A stretch of DNA of 64,000 nucleotides from Flaccisagitta enflata (taxonomy: Eukaryota; Chaetognatha; Sagittoidea; Aphragmophora): the NCBI GenBank assembly GCA_965153355.1, contig OZ231128.1, positions 18,352,001 to 18,416,000 of the forward strand. Direction: 5' to 3'. The position numbers and the translations under genes are program-made. Position 1 is the stretch's first letter. The number at the start of each line of letters is the position of its first letter. Below, one piece after another: positions 26,341-37,266 of the stretch. Under the pieces are notes generated by a model that saw nothing but the letters and a program-made list of their open reading frames with translations, ran no database searches and had not been told where the DNA came from.

Positions 26341-27161
26341 CTGGATGACTAGTTTAATGTTTTTAAGATATTTTCCTGGAGTGCATATCATTACTGAAAC
26401 TCAGTATGTTTTAAAAAGAAGATAATAAAAATCATTTTGATGCTGCAATTATTTCTTCTACTGAAATTCATTAGTTGATCTAAAGATTTTCTTTTAACAA
26501 TGTGTTTTTAGAATTTGCTGCAGCATTACATAAAATTGCAATGTACTTAAATCATCTATAAAGCAGTGAATAAGTGAATAGCAGGAAAACATTTTTTTTG
26601 GTTTTTTTTTAGAAATTATTATGTATACTCATTTTTTGGGAATGTTTTTTTCACATATGCACTGTTTAGCAATTTGCTGCAACATCTTTAAATAGTGTCT
26701 AAGACTTAAGCTTTGCTATTTCAAATGTTTGTATCAAAGGTTCATATCTTCAAACAATTGTTCAATCAGTTGTTCAAACAATTGTTCAAACAATTTTTTT
26801 TCTTTTAAACTGATTGTTTTTTCAAAAACTCTTACTTTTTCGAGTTGCTGCAGCTGTTAAATTTGCAGCATGCTCCAGAAATTGTACCAGGAAGTTGGTG
26901 AGACACTTATTTTGCTTCCCTGAAGGTTTGGTGACTTGATTATTACTATCTTTTTAGCTAAACTCATTTGCAGCAGCATATTCCTTTATTTGCTGCAATT
27001 TGCAGCAACCCGTCAATGATCATCAAAAGATAAACAGCTAGTTTGAAAGAGCATGTCAAACTGTACCAGAATCCCAAGTTTCACCTTCCTTTCCGGATTT
27101 GAAGATGTGTCTTGAATATTGTCATCAAGCATGTACGCTATCTCTTTCTCTCCACACACAG

Positions 27162-27315
27162 AGGCGCTTACAATCGTACTCCGTTATTCCGCGCCGCTTT
27201 TGCTGGCAACGCTGCTGCCGTTTCTCTGCTGTTGAAAAGCGGCGCCGATCCTCGACTTCGAGCAGACGACGGACAAACGCCGATAGATGTCGCCGCTTCC
27301 AACGCCATCAACAAT
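27162..27315 (+). CDS. IQANK1: IQANK1-like gene, ankyrin exon 2
   Basis: The acceptor is CACACACAG and the donor is AACAAT|GTGAGA. The leading A completes AGA, so the junction reads [20 protein letters not shown]. The exon encodes residues 115-166 and holds one complete ankyrin repeat ([20 protein letters not shown], then [20 protein letters not shown]), with the TPL and GAD signatures, plus the start of another. It ends in phase 0. The preceding intron is ~20 kb; the next is only 373 bp and is mostly (AC)n. Confidence 0.9.
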
Positions 27316-27349
27316 GTGAGAGAGATTTACACAACGACATACAATCATA

Positions 27350-27655
<306 letters not shown>

Positions 27656-27688
27656 TCGATTCATCTTCTTCATTCATTCCTTTCTCAG

Positions 27689-27853
27689 ATGTTGTCCACG
27701 TGGGATATTTCTGTGACGACGCGTAAAGCTGCCGCGATTCGGGCTCTCAAGACTCAATCTAACAAACTTCAACTGGCCGGCATTCGAGCGGAGAAAAACG
27801 AAATTGGACTACAGATGGACTCAGTTAAAGAGGAATATGAAGAGAAACAAAAG
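27689..27853 (+). CDS. IQANK1: IQANK1-like gene, coiled-coil exon
   Basis: The acceptor is CCTTTCTCAG and the donor is CAAAAG|GTAAAG; both phases are 0. It encodes residues 167-221. MLSTWDISVTTRKAAAIRAL is followed by an amphipathic charged helix (QLAGIRAEKNEIGLQMDSVK, EEYEEKQK). The region links the ankyrin repeats to the C-terminal half and probably forms a coiled coil. Confidence 0.88.
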
Positions 27854-28110
27854 GTAAAGATATCTTTAAACATTAGTTTGCATGACAACCAGCTTATACG
27901 CACGTTCACCCGGCCTACAGAGCATTCAAATTAGACATGAACTTGGGTCAGTGACTCAGTGGCGGATATCATCTGCAAGTCGTCAGAAAATATTCCTGGG
28001 GGTCACTGTTGTGTCGTTGTTTTGTTTTCCGTACTTATTCCTGAAGCCTTGAATTTCTTTTTTACTTTATAACTAGTGGTATCCAATTACAATTTTTTAC
28101 ATACTAGCAC

Positions 28111-28263
28111 AAATGCGGGGTTGAAAACAATAAAGTCGCCTACAGGCGGCTACAGGGGGCAGGGACAGAGCTGCGCGTTTTTACACTCTCGAGTCTCGAC
28201 CCTTTCATAACGGACCGACGGACCGACGGACACAGCCAGTTATATAGGTGCGTTTGCGCACCT
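28111..28263 (+). mobile_element. Hairpin-ended element, copy 7 (AGGTGCG variant)
   Basis: The 3' half is typical: a (CGGACCGA)n tract, then a hairpin AGGTGCGTTTGCGCACCT (28246-28263) and AAAAA. Both arms differ from the main type (AGTCGCG/CGCGACT) by paired changes that keep the stem. The 5' part is diverged and its limit is uncertain. It ends 27 bp before the acceptor of the exon at 28291. Confidence 0.55.
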
Positions 28264-28290
28264 AAAAACTCTATTCTTGCCTCATTATAG

Positions 28291-28600
28291 GATCTTGAAG
28301 ACGCTTATGCGACGTTGATGCAGCTCCGATCGGATTTCGCGCGTTTGCACTCAGAAGACGCGGACCCAACGCCGCCGCACCAACAACAGCACCAGCAGAA
28401 ACAACAGCAACATCCTCAGCTACAACAGCAACATCCTCAACGACAACAGCAACATCCTCAACGACAACAGCAAACAGTGACAGAAGTGAATTCGAGCGAC
28501 GCCGCGAAAGAAAAACTACAAATGGAGATGAATTCGGCAGAACTGAAGTTAGAAGCGACCAAGATTGAGGCGGAAAAAATCGCCAAAAGACTCGAAGAAG
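28291..28600 (+). CDS. IQANK1: IQANK1-like gene, exon with Q/H-rich insert
   Basis: The acceptor is CTCATTATAG and the donor is GAAGAAG|GTATCA, the donor grading straight into (ATTC)n. It encodes residues 222-324 plus one base. The helix DLEDAYATLMQLRSDFARLH is followed by a glutamine/histidine-rich stretch (residues ~251-284) made of imperfect CAACATCCTCAACGACAACAG units, then a second helix (KEKLQMEMNSAELKLEATKI, EAEKIAKRLEE). The Q/H stretch is an in-frame coding minisatellite and its length probably varies between alleles. Confidence 0.88.
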
Positions 28601-28703
28601 GTATCATTCATTCATTCATTCATTCATTCATTCATTCATTCATTCATTCATTCATTCATTCATTCATTCATTCATTCATTCATTCATTCATTCATTCATT
28701 CAT
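28601..28703 (+). repeat. (ATTC)n directly at a splice donor
   Basis: The repeat begins within the donor (GTATCATTCATTC) and runs ~100 bp. It matches the larger ATTC array at the 3' end of the same intron. Confidence 0.95.
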
Positions 28704-29353
28704 ATCATTAATTCATTCATTTATCTATTTATTTTCTCTTTATCTATCCATCCATCCGTTCTTGGAACAATTCGTTTATTTTTTCAAAATTTCCTTCATA
28801 ATTAAGTAGGCGACATACAGATTATTCGCACCTTCCGAGGGGCTCAAAATCAAACTTTCTACATGAAGTTTCCAATATCATTGACAAAATCACGTCAACT
28901 ACGAAAAGTTCACTTGTTTAAATCTGAGAGATACATTGCTTGAGCACCAAAGCACTTCTTGCCAAGAAGTGACAGGCAAGCGATGTGAGACGGGGTGACT
29001 GACAGCCAGGCTCTGACGAAGCATGTCTTATATCATCTCCCCCAACGCAAGCGCGATGCGGGCGATATCTCGATTTGATTCGCAGTTTTTCACTTTTTAT
29101 ATAACGCGTTGTAATCATCATTTTTACGAACTAACAATGTGTAATGCGAAACTGTTTTTTCTTCATTTAAAGATTGTTTGTAATACCTCTACACATTCCT
29201 AAAACAGCATATTTTCTATACTTAGCTTCAATTTCAGTCGAGTAAAGCTCTAATGTTTATCTCAAAACCGCATTATGCAAATTAGGTTTTTGATGCTGAT
29301 AATGCTTCAATCGGTATCCAACATGAAACTGTTCGACTTTTTATGTTCTTTTT
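28704..29353. other. Intronic, no feature recognised
   Basis: Moderately GC-rich near 28970-29060 and otherwise AT-rich. Frames here are short and unlike any family. No complete repeat was identified. Confidence 0.4.
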
Positions 29354-29486
29354 AGGCGCGTGCACGCGACTCTACAACCCGCTCTGTCCGTATGTCTGTC
29401 TGTCGGTCGGTCCGTCACGCGTAGCTTTTTTTTCGCCGCCCCTGCCCACCCGCACGCGACTAAGGTAGCCGTATATCCGGCCTTGT
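29354..29486 (-). mobile_element. Hairpin-ended element, copy 8
   Basis: On the - strand: ACAAGGCCGGATATACGGCT, AGTCGCGTGCGGGTGGGCAG, GACCGACCGACAGACAGAC, then the hairpin AGTCGCGTGCACGCGCCT. At ~133 bp it is a short complete copy with almost no core between the terminal modules. Confidence 0.7.
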
Positions 29487-29639
29487 TTTATCATTTCTAG
29501 CTACACTCGCTTTTTCTTCTCCAGGATAGCTCACTTCCTCGGAAAGCGTTGGTGTATCCACTTTCTTCATTCCTTCCCTCATATGCATCCTTTAAAATCT
29601 TTCACTTCCACAATTTTCCGACAAGCTTTCTGTCCTACC

Positions 29640-30232
29640 GCCTCTCGCTCCTCCATTCATTCGTTACTTCATTCATTCATTCATTCATTCATTCATTCAT
29701 TAATTCATTACTTCATGAATTCATACATTCATTCATTTATTCATTCATTCATTCATTCATTCATTCATTCATTCATTCATTCATTCATTCATTCATTACT
29801 TCATTAATTCATACATTCATTCATTTATTCATTCATTCCTACATTCATTCATTCATTCATTCATTCACTCATACATTCATTCATTCATTCATTCACTCTT
29901 TCATTTATTCATTCATTCGACAAGCATTCTGTCCTACCGCCTCTCGCTCCTCCATTCATTCGTTACTTCATTCATTCATTCATTCATTCATTCATTCATT
30001 AATTCATTACTTTATGAATTCATACATTCATTCATTCATTCATTCATTCATTCATTCATTCATTCATTCATTCATTCATTCATTCATTCATTCATTCATT
30101 CATTCATTCATTCATTCATTCATACATTAATTCATTCATTCATTCATTCACTCACTCATTCATTCATTCATTCATTCATTCATTCATTTATTCATTCATT
30201 CATTCATTCATTCATTCATTCATTCATTGGAC
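29640..30232 (+). repeat. (ATTC)n array with a ~300-bp internal duplication
   Basis: ATTC repeats fill the 3' end of intron 5. A non-repeat block (CGACAAGC(T/A)TTCTGTCCTAC, CGCCTCTCGCTCCTCCATTC) occurs at about 29621 and again at about 29919, so the array grew by segmental duplication as well as slippage. Confidence 0.95.
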
Positions 30233-30250
30233 GATTCATTAACTTTCCAG

Positions 30251-30515
30251 TTCGGTCCAACTTGCGAGCTAAGGAGGCTGAAGAAGCTCAATACATTTGC
30301 GACGACGACGACGATGACGACGAAAATGACGACGAAACCGACGTCCACAATCGGCGTGATCTTAACGGCGGCGGCGATGCGCGAGTGAGTCAAACGACGC
30401 CGGCGTCAATGTCAAAGTCCGACGCCGAGTCGCTCATCTGCATGAACATTCAATTTCGAGCGCTCGAAGACGTCATCATCAAAGACAAAAACAACAAAAT
30501 CAAGAAATCGCGAAA
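30251..30515 (+). CDS. IQANK1: IQANK1-like gene, acidic exon
   Basis: The acceptor is CTTTCCAG and the donor is CGAAA|GTGAGT. The carried G plus TT gives Val, so the junction reads KRLEE-VRSNLRAKEAEEAQYI. It encodes residues 325-412 plus two bases. An aspartate run (ICDDDDDDDENDDETD) and a basic end (KDKNNKIKKSRK) flank a conserved-looking helix (ESLICMNIQFRALEDVII). The Asp run is a GAC/GAT triplet expansion. Confidence 0.85.
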
Positions 30516-30539
30516 GTGAGTTTCACAATTAGAAAACAC

Positions 30540-30687
30540 GGACACACATAGACAATCACGGACACACACACAGACAAACACACACTCAGACAAACACACA
30601 CACAGACTAACACACACACTGACAAACACACACATGGACAAACATGCACACTGACAAACACACACATGGACAAACATGCACACAGAC

Positions 30688-30766
<79 letters not shown>
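30540..30766 (+). repeat. (ACAGACAA)n and (AC)n tract in intron 6
   Basis: CACACAGACAAACACAC-type units grade into pure (AC)n (about 30690-30766). Frames here are artefacts. Confidence 0.95.
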
Positions 30767-30769
<3 letters not shown>

Positions 30770-30968
30770 AAACAAACATACTCAGACGGACGTGAACGCG
30801 AACGTGTGCTATGCACTCAACACGCACTTTCGTACAATCAAACTGTTTAACACGCACACTCTTACACAAACTTTTACATTTTTGCACGTTACAAGTCCAG
30901 TACTCATCTAAGCGTACAAAGCGTGTAATCAAAAAGTGTGTAATCAATTGTTTTCTCAAATCTATCAG

Positions 30969-31145
30969 ATGGCCGTTATTGATGGACTCGACAGACCGAT
31001 GCGCCACATTTTTAAAGTATCGAGACACGAATTACGTAAACGCTTTGGACCCAACGCAAATGAAACCGGAAGTTGTGAGGTTGGCGCTTCTGGGAGCCAT
31101 GAGATACGGAAAACCTATCGTATTTGACATGATGGATCTTGACAG
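30969..31145 (+). CDS. IQANK1: IQANK1-like gene, dynein-AAA-like exon 1
   Basis: The acceptor is CTATCAG and the donor is GACAG|GTGCGC, a weak donor. It encodes residues 413-471 and two bases: KWPLLMDSTDRCATFLKYRD, TNYVNALDPTQMKPEVVRLA, LLGAMRYGKPIVFDMMDLDR. The WPLLMD...ATFL and RYGKPIVFDMMDLD segments resemble the dynein heavy-chain AAA5/6 region (WPLMIDPQ...; FGxPVLLENV...). No Walker A motif is present, so ATP binding is not expected from this part. The family assignment comes from recognition, not from a search. Confidence 0.87.
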
Positions 31146-31149
31146 GTGC

Positions 31150-31660
<511 letters not shown>

Positions 31661-31719
31661 GTATAAACCTGTCAAATGGATGGCGTCTGTGATTAACTAA
31701 TTGATGGATGAGATATTTA

Positions 31720-32060
31720 CCGGCAAAATACCGACTGAAAAAAAAAGACCGACCGTAGAAAATACCGGTTGAAGCAAATGCCCGGCTGTAGCAAAAACAG
31801 TCGAAGCAAATAACCGGCTGTAGCAAAAACTATTGAAGAAAATACCCGGCTTAAGCATTGCTCAACTTAACTAAATAAGGCAAATATCAGCTGAAGCGAA
31901 ATCAGGCTGTAGCGAACCTGGCCAAAGTATTATCTGGCTGCAGCAAATACTAGCTGTAGCCATACCCGGCCCGAGCATTATCTAGCTGCAGCAAATTCTG
32001 CCTGAAGCCATACCCGGCTGTAACAAATACTGGCATAAGCAATATCCGCTTCGGGTGAAG
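31720..32060 (+). repeat. Degenerate CCGGCTGTAGCAAATA minisatellite
   Basis: About 20 imperfect ~15-17 bp units of (A)TACCCGGCTGTAGCAAA / GAAGCAAATACC. The following 150 bp are non-coding and end near a pogo-like MITE terminus (CCGGGATTCAACTG-TA at about 32368-32383). Confidence 0.65.
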
Positions 32061-32494
32061 CTTCGCAATGACGAAGATAAAGCTGCAAATCGGAAAAAGT
32101 CCGATGTAATTAAAATTGATGACAATGCAGCTTTAATCAACCGCAAACAACGGCAAGCCTTTCTATGAAACAGACAGCGACAGACAGCGACAGACAAGGA
32201 CATGCCTTGCATGAAACAAACACTGACATGCATCTCTTGCGGGTAACAGTGGTAAACAAACAAAAAAAAACAAACAAACAAAAAAGTGTCCTCCATGAAA
32301 CAAGCGATGGCATGGCCGGCATGAAAAAAAACTACAACATCATTCCGCTATAACAGACCCGAGAGTGCCGGGATTCAACTGTATATATGCCTTCTTTTAT
32401 GCTCTGCTTTTATAACGCAATGCCAAACACAAGTGATACAAAAATGCGTCCCCAATAAATGAACTTTTTTATCAACGTTGTTTATTAATCATCT

Positions 32495-33024
<530 letters not shown>

Positions 33025-33036
33025 CCCCCCAACAAG

Positions 33037-33178
33037 ACATGGAGCTGTAGAGGCAACCTTGGATACAATTCGACCAAATCTTTTTGCGGACTTGTTGGAT
33101 CTGTCTCTTTGTCAAAATGACAGCAAAATTGAAAGCTTGTTGAAAGGAGAAGACGGCGAGGAGTACAGGATAACGAGA
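33037..33178 (+). CDS. IQANK1: IQANK1-like gene, dynein-AAA-like exon 2
   Basis: The acceptor is CCCCAACAAG and the donor is ACGAGA|GTAAGA. The split codon is AGA. It encodes residues 472-519: RHGAVEATLDTIRPNLFADL, LDLSLCQNDSKIESLLKGED, GEEYRITR. It continues the AAA5/6-like domain of the previous exon and corresponds to the helical segment between the two conserved strands. Phase 0 at the 3' end fits the last exon. Confidence 0.85.
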
Positions 33179-33409
33179 GTAAGACCGAGAATGAGGGAGA
33201 GAGAGAGAGCCATCAAAAAGGGTAGGGTTGAGGAATGAACGTCTCTTTTCATGATTTTGTGTCATTCATTCACTTAAGCGTTTATTCAATTATTCATTCA
33301 ATCGTCCATACATTCACCCGTTCATTCATTCATTCAAAAAATCATTCATTTATTCATTCATTCATTCACTCATTAATTCTACAATTTCCCAAAATCTCGT
33401 TTTTCACAG

Positions 33410-33514
33410 TTCACAAAAGAGGCGATGGAAAAATTCAAAGTGATTTTCGTGACTAAAAATCGATTTCCATCTCCGGAATTTCTTCGACTCGTTTTTACCA
33501 TCAAAGTCAATTGA
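33410..33514 (+). CDS. IQANK1: IQANK1-like gene, last exon with stop
   Basis: The acceptor is TTTTTCACAG; the exon is in frame and ends in TGA. It encodes residues 520-553: FTKEAMEKFKVIFVTKNRFP, SPEFLRLVFTIKVN. The pattern (F)KVIFVTKNRFPSPEFL resembles the dynein FRLYLTTKLPNPHYLPE strand-turn motif. That is my main evidence that the C-terminus derives from a dynein AAA fold. All nine exons sum to 1662 nt, a multiple of three. I saw no clear AATAAA close downstream. Confidence 0.88.
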   Translation, partial: FTKEAMEKFKVIFVTKNRFPSPEFLRLVFTIKVN

Positions 33515-33534
33515 AATGTGAAATGAATACGGAC

Positions 33535-34012
33535 GTGCTTCTACTATACTAGTCATTATGTCTCTATCTTTGTCTCATTTCCCTTTATTTTTCATGTCTC
33601 TTTCTCTATCTCATCAAGGGCGTGTTTCTACTAATTCTTATGTCTCTATCTTTGTCTCATTCCCCTTTATTTTTCATGTCTCTATCTCTATCTCATCAAG
33701 AGCGTGTTTCTACTAATTTTTATGTCTCTATCTCTGTTTCATTTTCCTTTATTTTTCATGTCTCTATCTCTGTCTCATCAAGGGCATGTTTCTACTAATT
33801 CTTATGTCTCTATCTTAGTTTCATTCTCCTTTATTTTTCATGTCTCTATCTCTATCTCATGAAGGCGTGTTTCTGCTTATTCTTATGTCTCTATCTTTGT
33901 TTCATTCTCCTTTTTTTCATGTCTCTATCTCTATCTCATCAAGGCGTGTTTCTACTAATTCTTCTGTCTCTATCTTATGTTTCTCTCTTTGTCTCTTTAT
34001 TTTTCATGCCTC
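33535..34012 (+). repeat. ~82-bp tandem repeat just past the gene 1 stop
   Basis: About six units of GGGCGTGTTTCTACTAATTC, TTATGTCTCTATCTTTGTCT and CATTTCCCTTTATTTTTCAT, spaced ~80 bp, start 21 bp after the stop codon. If the 3' UTR extends here the mRNA carries this array. The GGGCGTGTTTCTA(C/G)TA head also begins the repeats at 5283 and 6208 in intron 1. Confidence 0.8.
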
Positions 34013-34269
34013 TATCCGCTCTCCTTTCACTGTTCCATGAGGAAGTGAGCGGAGTGAGCGAGGGAATAGTAAAAACGTGTTAACTGTATGAAAAACACTC
34101 CCTTTTATAAATTGTCAATTGTCCATTATCAATGGAAATGAATGAATCTGTTGTCGTACTAATTTAATTTTAGTTTGTAAATGGAAAATCATAGGATTTC
34201 ATCATCTAGTTTGCTTATAATAAATGCCGATTACAATAAAAAATCAGAATATTTTCTATCCTTGTCCTT
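34013..34269. other. No feature recognised
   Basis: It contains GAGGAAGTGAGCGGAGTGAG, an echo of the GAGCGAG repeat at 5941-6475; the rest is AT-rich and non-coding. Confidence 0.35.
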
Positions 34270-34600
34270 TTTGGGCAGCGGCCCTGAAGAGGCTGATGAC
34301 CTATGGTGTCACATATGCAGAAATTTCTACTCCTTCATATACCCTCCCCCTCCCCCGAGACCCAAAATCCAGCCTTAAGGCCTAAAATCCAGCCTCCTTG
34401 CCTAAAATCCAGCCTCGAGGCCTAAAATCCAGCCTCAAGGCCCAATTCCAGCCTCCAGGCCAAAATCCCAGTGTCGAGGCCTAAATACCAACATTGAGGC
34501 CCGAATCCCAGCTTAGAGGCCCAAATCTTAGCCCCAAGGCCCAAATCCTAGCCCCAAGGCCTAAATCCTACCCCCACGGCCTCAATCCTAGCCTTCTAAG
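34270..34600 (+). repeat. ~18-20 bp 'GAGGCCTAAAATCCAGCCTC' tandem array
   Basis: It is headed by TTGGGCAGCGGCCCTGAAGA, then GGCTGATGACCTATGG, the same left terminus as the element at 37267. About twelve units of CAAGGCCCAAATCCCAGCCT follow. The right terminus is missing or replaced here. Confidence 0.7.
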
Positions 34601-35111
34601 TCATATTAAGTTGTATTCAGTCACTTAAGTCAATCAAGTCAATTTAGCCATTTAAGTCTTTTAAAGCAGGGGTGTATATAGTTGAGCGGCTTTTGATTTT
34701 ATTCCCCTCCCCCTGCCTTTGATTTTCTTCCCCGCGACGCGTTGCGTCGCGTTACAAAATCTTTGATTTTCTCCCCCTCAAAGCTATAAAACAGTATATC
34801 TTAGGTTTAAATAGTGTTAAATTATGTTGTAGTAACTGTATTTTACCTTTTAGTACTACCAAAAGTGTTAGATCTTCAAAAATTTTCTCTTTTCTTTTTT
34901 TCAAACTTTTGATTTTCTTCCCCATCTCCAAACCCTTTGATTTTATTCCCCCCCCCCCCCACCCCTGTTTTAAAGTCAGTTGATGTTATTTTAAGTCATT
35001 ATTCCGTCATTTTAAGTCATTTCGGGTCATCTTGTGTCATTTAAGGTCAATTCAAGTCATCTTAAGTAAATTATTTATGTCCCACACGCGACTTAAAGGT
35101 GTTGGCCTTGT
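34601..35111 (-). mobile_element. Probable hairpin-family relative, 5' end only (AACACC type)
   Basis: On the - strand it starts ACAAGGCCAACACCTTTAAG, TCGCGTGTGGG, the same 5' head as copies 3 and 17. A core rich in AAGTCATTTTAAGTCA-type words follows. No terminal hairpin was found at the far side, so the copy is incomplete or interrupted (a C9/C10 run lies at about 34950). Confidence 0.45.
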
Positions 35112-35159
35112 TATAATTGGAAATCCATGATCAAAATAGATAACCGCACAAAATGTATA

Positions 35160-35447
35160 ACAAGGCCGGATGCACGGCAAGACAGTCGCGGACGGTTGGC
35201 CAAGGGGCCATAATGAATCAAGGCCGGATACACGGCCAATATCAGTCGCGGACGGATGGGCAGGGGCGGAAATGCCAGTTTTCCCACTTTTCAACTTAAT
35301 GACCCCGGACGGACCAACGGACCAACAGACGGATGGACAAAGCCTCTTACAGAGTTGCGTGTCCGCAACTAAAAATCGCTCGCAATTCAGAAATATTTGT
35401 TACCTACCGACCGACACGGCAAGGTGTAGAGTCGCGTGTCCGCGACT
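35160..35447 (+). mobile_element. Hairpin-ended element, copy 10, with a second copy nested inside
   Basis: The outer 5' end ACAAGGCCGGATGCACGGCA with AGTCGCGGAC pairs with the outer hairpin AGTCGCGTGTCCGCGACT (35430-35447). Between them an inner copy starts at CAAGGCCGGATACACGGCCA (about 35218), has AGTCGCGGACGGATGGGCAG, and ends in the hairpin AGTTGCGTGTCCGCAACT (35353-35370)-AAAAA. Outer sequence resumes (ATCGCTCGCAATTCAGAAAT), matching the interior of the copy at 42096. Confidence 0.72.
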
Positions 35448-36049
35448 AAAAACGTTAGAAACACAATGTAGAGAGTAATGATGTTATGACTTATGTCTAA
35501 AAATACTAAGAACACCAGAGCATGGAAAAAAAAACATGACAGGTGCCTCTTTCGCCCACCAAAAGTCGCTCGACGCTTTTCTGCAGTCTGTCCTCTAAAT
35601 CTGAGAGGAATTCTTTTTGCCGTTGCCTTTTTCCGTTGCGATCTTTTTAGCCTGTAGGGATCTCCGAAACAAAAGAGTATCACGTGACTCCCTTCTTAAA
35701 GGAAAGTTGCGAGATTCATTTCACCCAGCAACACAGTAAACCCACGATGTAAAAATTGCATCTCGAGAGCATTTGTTCGAACAGCATTGATCGTGATGAG
35801 TGCACTTTGCGAGCAGCCCCTTGCAGTCAGGGTTCCAATTTCTTGGAATAATCAGATAGCACCTTGATCTGGGGGCCGCAAAAAAAACCTAGCTGAACCT
35901 ATCTTATCAGTATTTTACCAAATAGAGGAATTACTTTGCTCAAAAATTCAACTTAAGCTTTTTTTCTCTGTATGATGAGGTATTATGAAATACGAGTTGT
36001 ACTATTAAAACGCGGGATCTCTACTAGGTTCTCCGCCCGCGTCATTTTT
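35448..36049. other. No feature recognised
   Basis: Mixed composition with no coding family and no complete repeat seen. A - strand frame (35387-35683) has plausible composition but no resemblance that I can name. Confidence 0.35.
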
Positions 36050-36254
36050 AGTCGCGTGCACGCGCCTCTACAACCCGCTTTGTCGGTCGGTTGGTCGGTC
36101 GGTCGGTTGGTCGGTTGGTTGGTTGGTCACACTTTACTTTTTTTAATGATTTTATTTCTTTGACCTCACTGCTCCTGCCCAAATAGTCTGGTGACCTCAA
36201 ATATGGCCCCTGCCCACCCGCACGCGACTTCGGTAGCCGTGTATCCGGCCTTGT
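36050..36254 (-). mobile_element. Hairpin-ended element, copy 11
   Basis: On the - strand: ACAAGGCCGGATACACGGCT, AGTCGCGTGCGGGTGGGCAG, then a (CAACCAACCGACC)n tract, and the hairpin AGGCGCGTGCACGCGACT. It has the complete module order. Confidence 0.72.
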
Positions 36255-36289
36255 TTTTCTACTACTAAAACTAGTGAATCTCGGAAGAG

Positions 36290-36748
<459 letters not shown>

Positions 36749-37185
36749 AGAAATACGAGTACAATCATCAACGGAATGATATTCAAGCTTTAACGTATGG
36801 CAACTGATGTCATAATCAAGCCATGTACCTCACACTTGCGGCGACTAGGAGTACAAAGACAGCAAAAAGTTGAATTTTAGCTTCCATTTTTTTTCTCTCC
36901 AATGCAATGTGTGTCTCTGACTCAAAAAACTACAAATTTGAAATTCTTAAAAAAAAGAAAAAAACGCTGAAGAAAAAGTTCAGCTTGTCTAACTACCAGC
37001 AGTAGAGTGATGACCTAAGGATGCAGATGTTTTGTTCGGCTTTGTTTACATGTTGAGTTTGCATAGCTCCTAGGTCTACATTTACCGTAAAGTTTTGGCG
37101 CATGTTCTCATCAGTGATGTTGTCACTCATAACATTTACTACACTGTACTTTCAACTGTCATTTAGAAAAAGGCGACCTATTTTC
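36749..37185. other. No feature recognised
   Basis: AT-rich, no supported gene. The last 80 bp lead into a truncated hairpin-family end (AGTCACGTGCTAATCGACT at 37186-37204, followed by TCAGTCTATCGGTCTATC). Confidence 0.35.
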
Positions 37186-37266
37186 AGTCACGTGCTAATC
37201 GACTCTACACCCCACTATGTCAGTCTATCGGTCTATCAATTGGTCAATCAGTCCGTCGGTCCATTT

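Larger units (their letters stand above)
23678..27103. mobile_element. 3.4-kb element with ~140-bp terminal inverted repeats, no ORF
   Basis: The left end TTCAAATCCGGAAAGAAAGG continues for ~140 bp and is matched in inverse by the sequence ending at 27103, with about 90% identity. Shared words include TTTGACATGCTCTTTCAA and CTAGCTGTTTATCTTTTGAT. The interior is AT-rich and contains many TTGCTGCA/TGCAGCAA words, a hairpin-ended copy (24469-24683) and a GGCCTCAAAT-type repeat block (25908-26340). It sits 58 bp upstream of the ankyrin exon at 27162. Confidence 0.75.

Noticed and set aside
29524-29545. Possible exon after CTTCTCCAG at 29524
   Set aside because: With the phase left by the exon at 28291 the frame hits TAG at once; skipping to 30251 gives a continuous coiled coil.
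34290-34330. CTGATGA followed by GAAA near 34330, possible further hammerhead
   Set aside because: The intervening bases do not form a stem II and no stem I partner is present.
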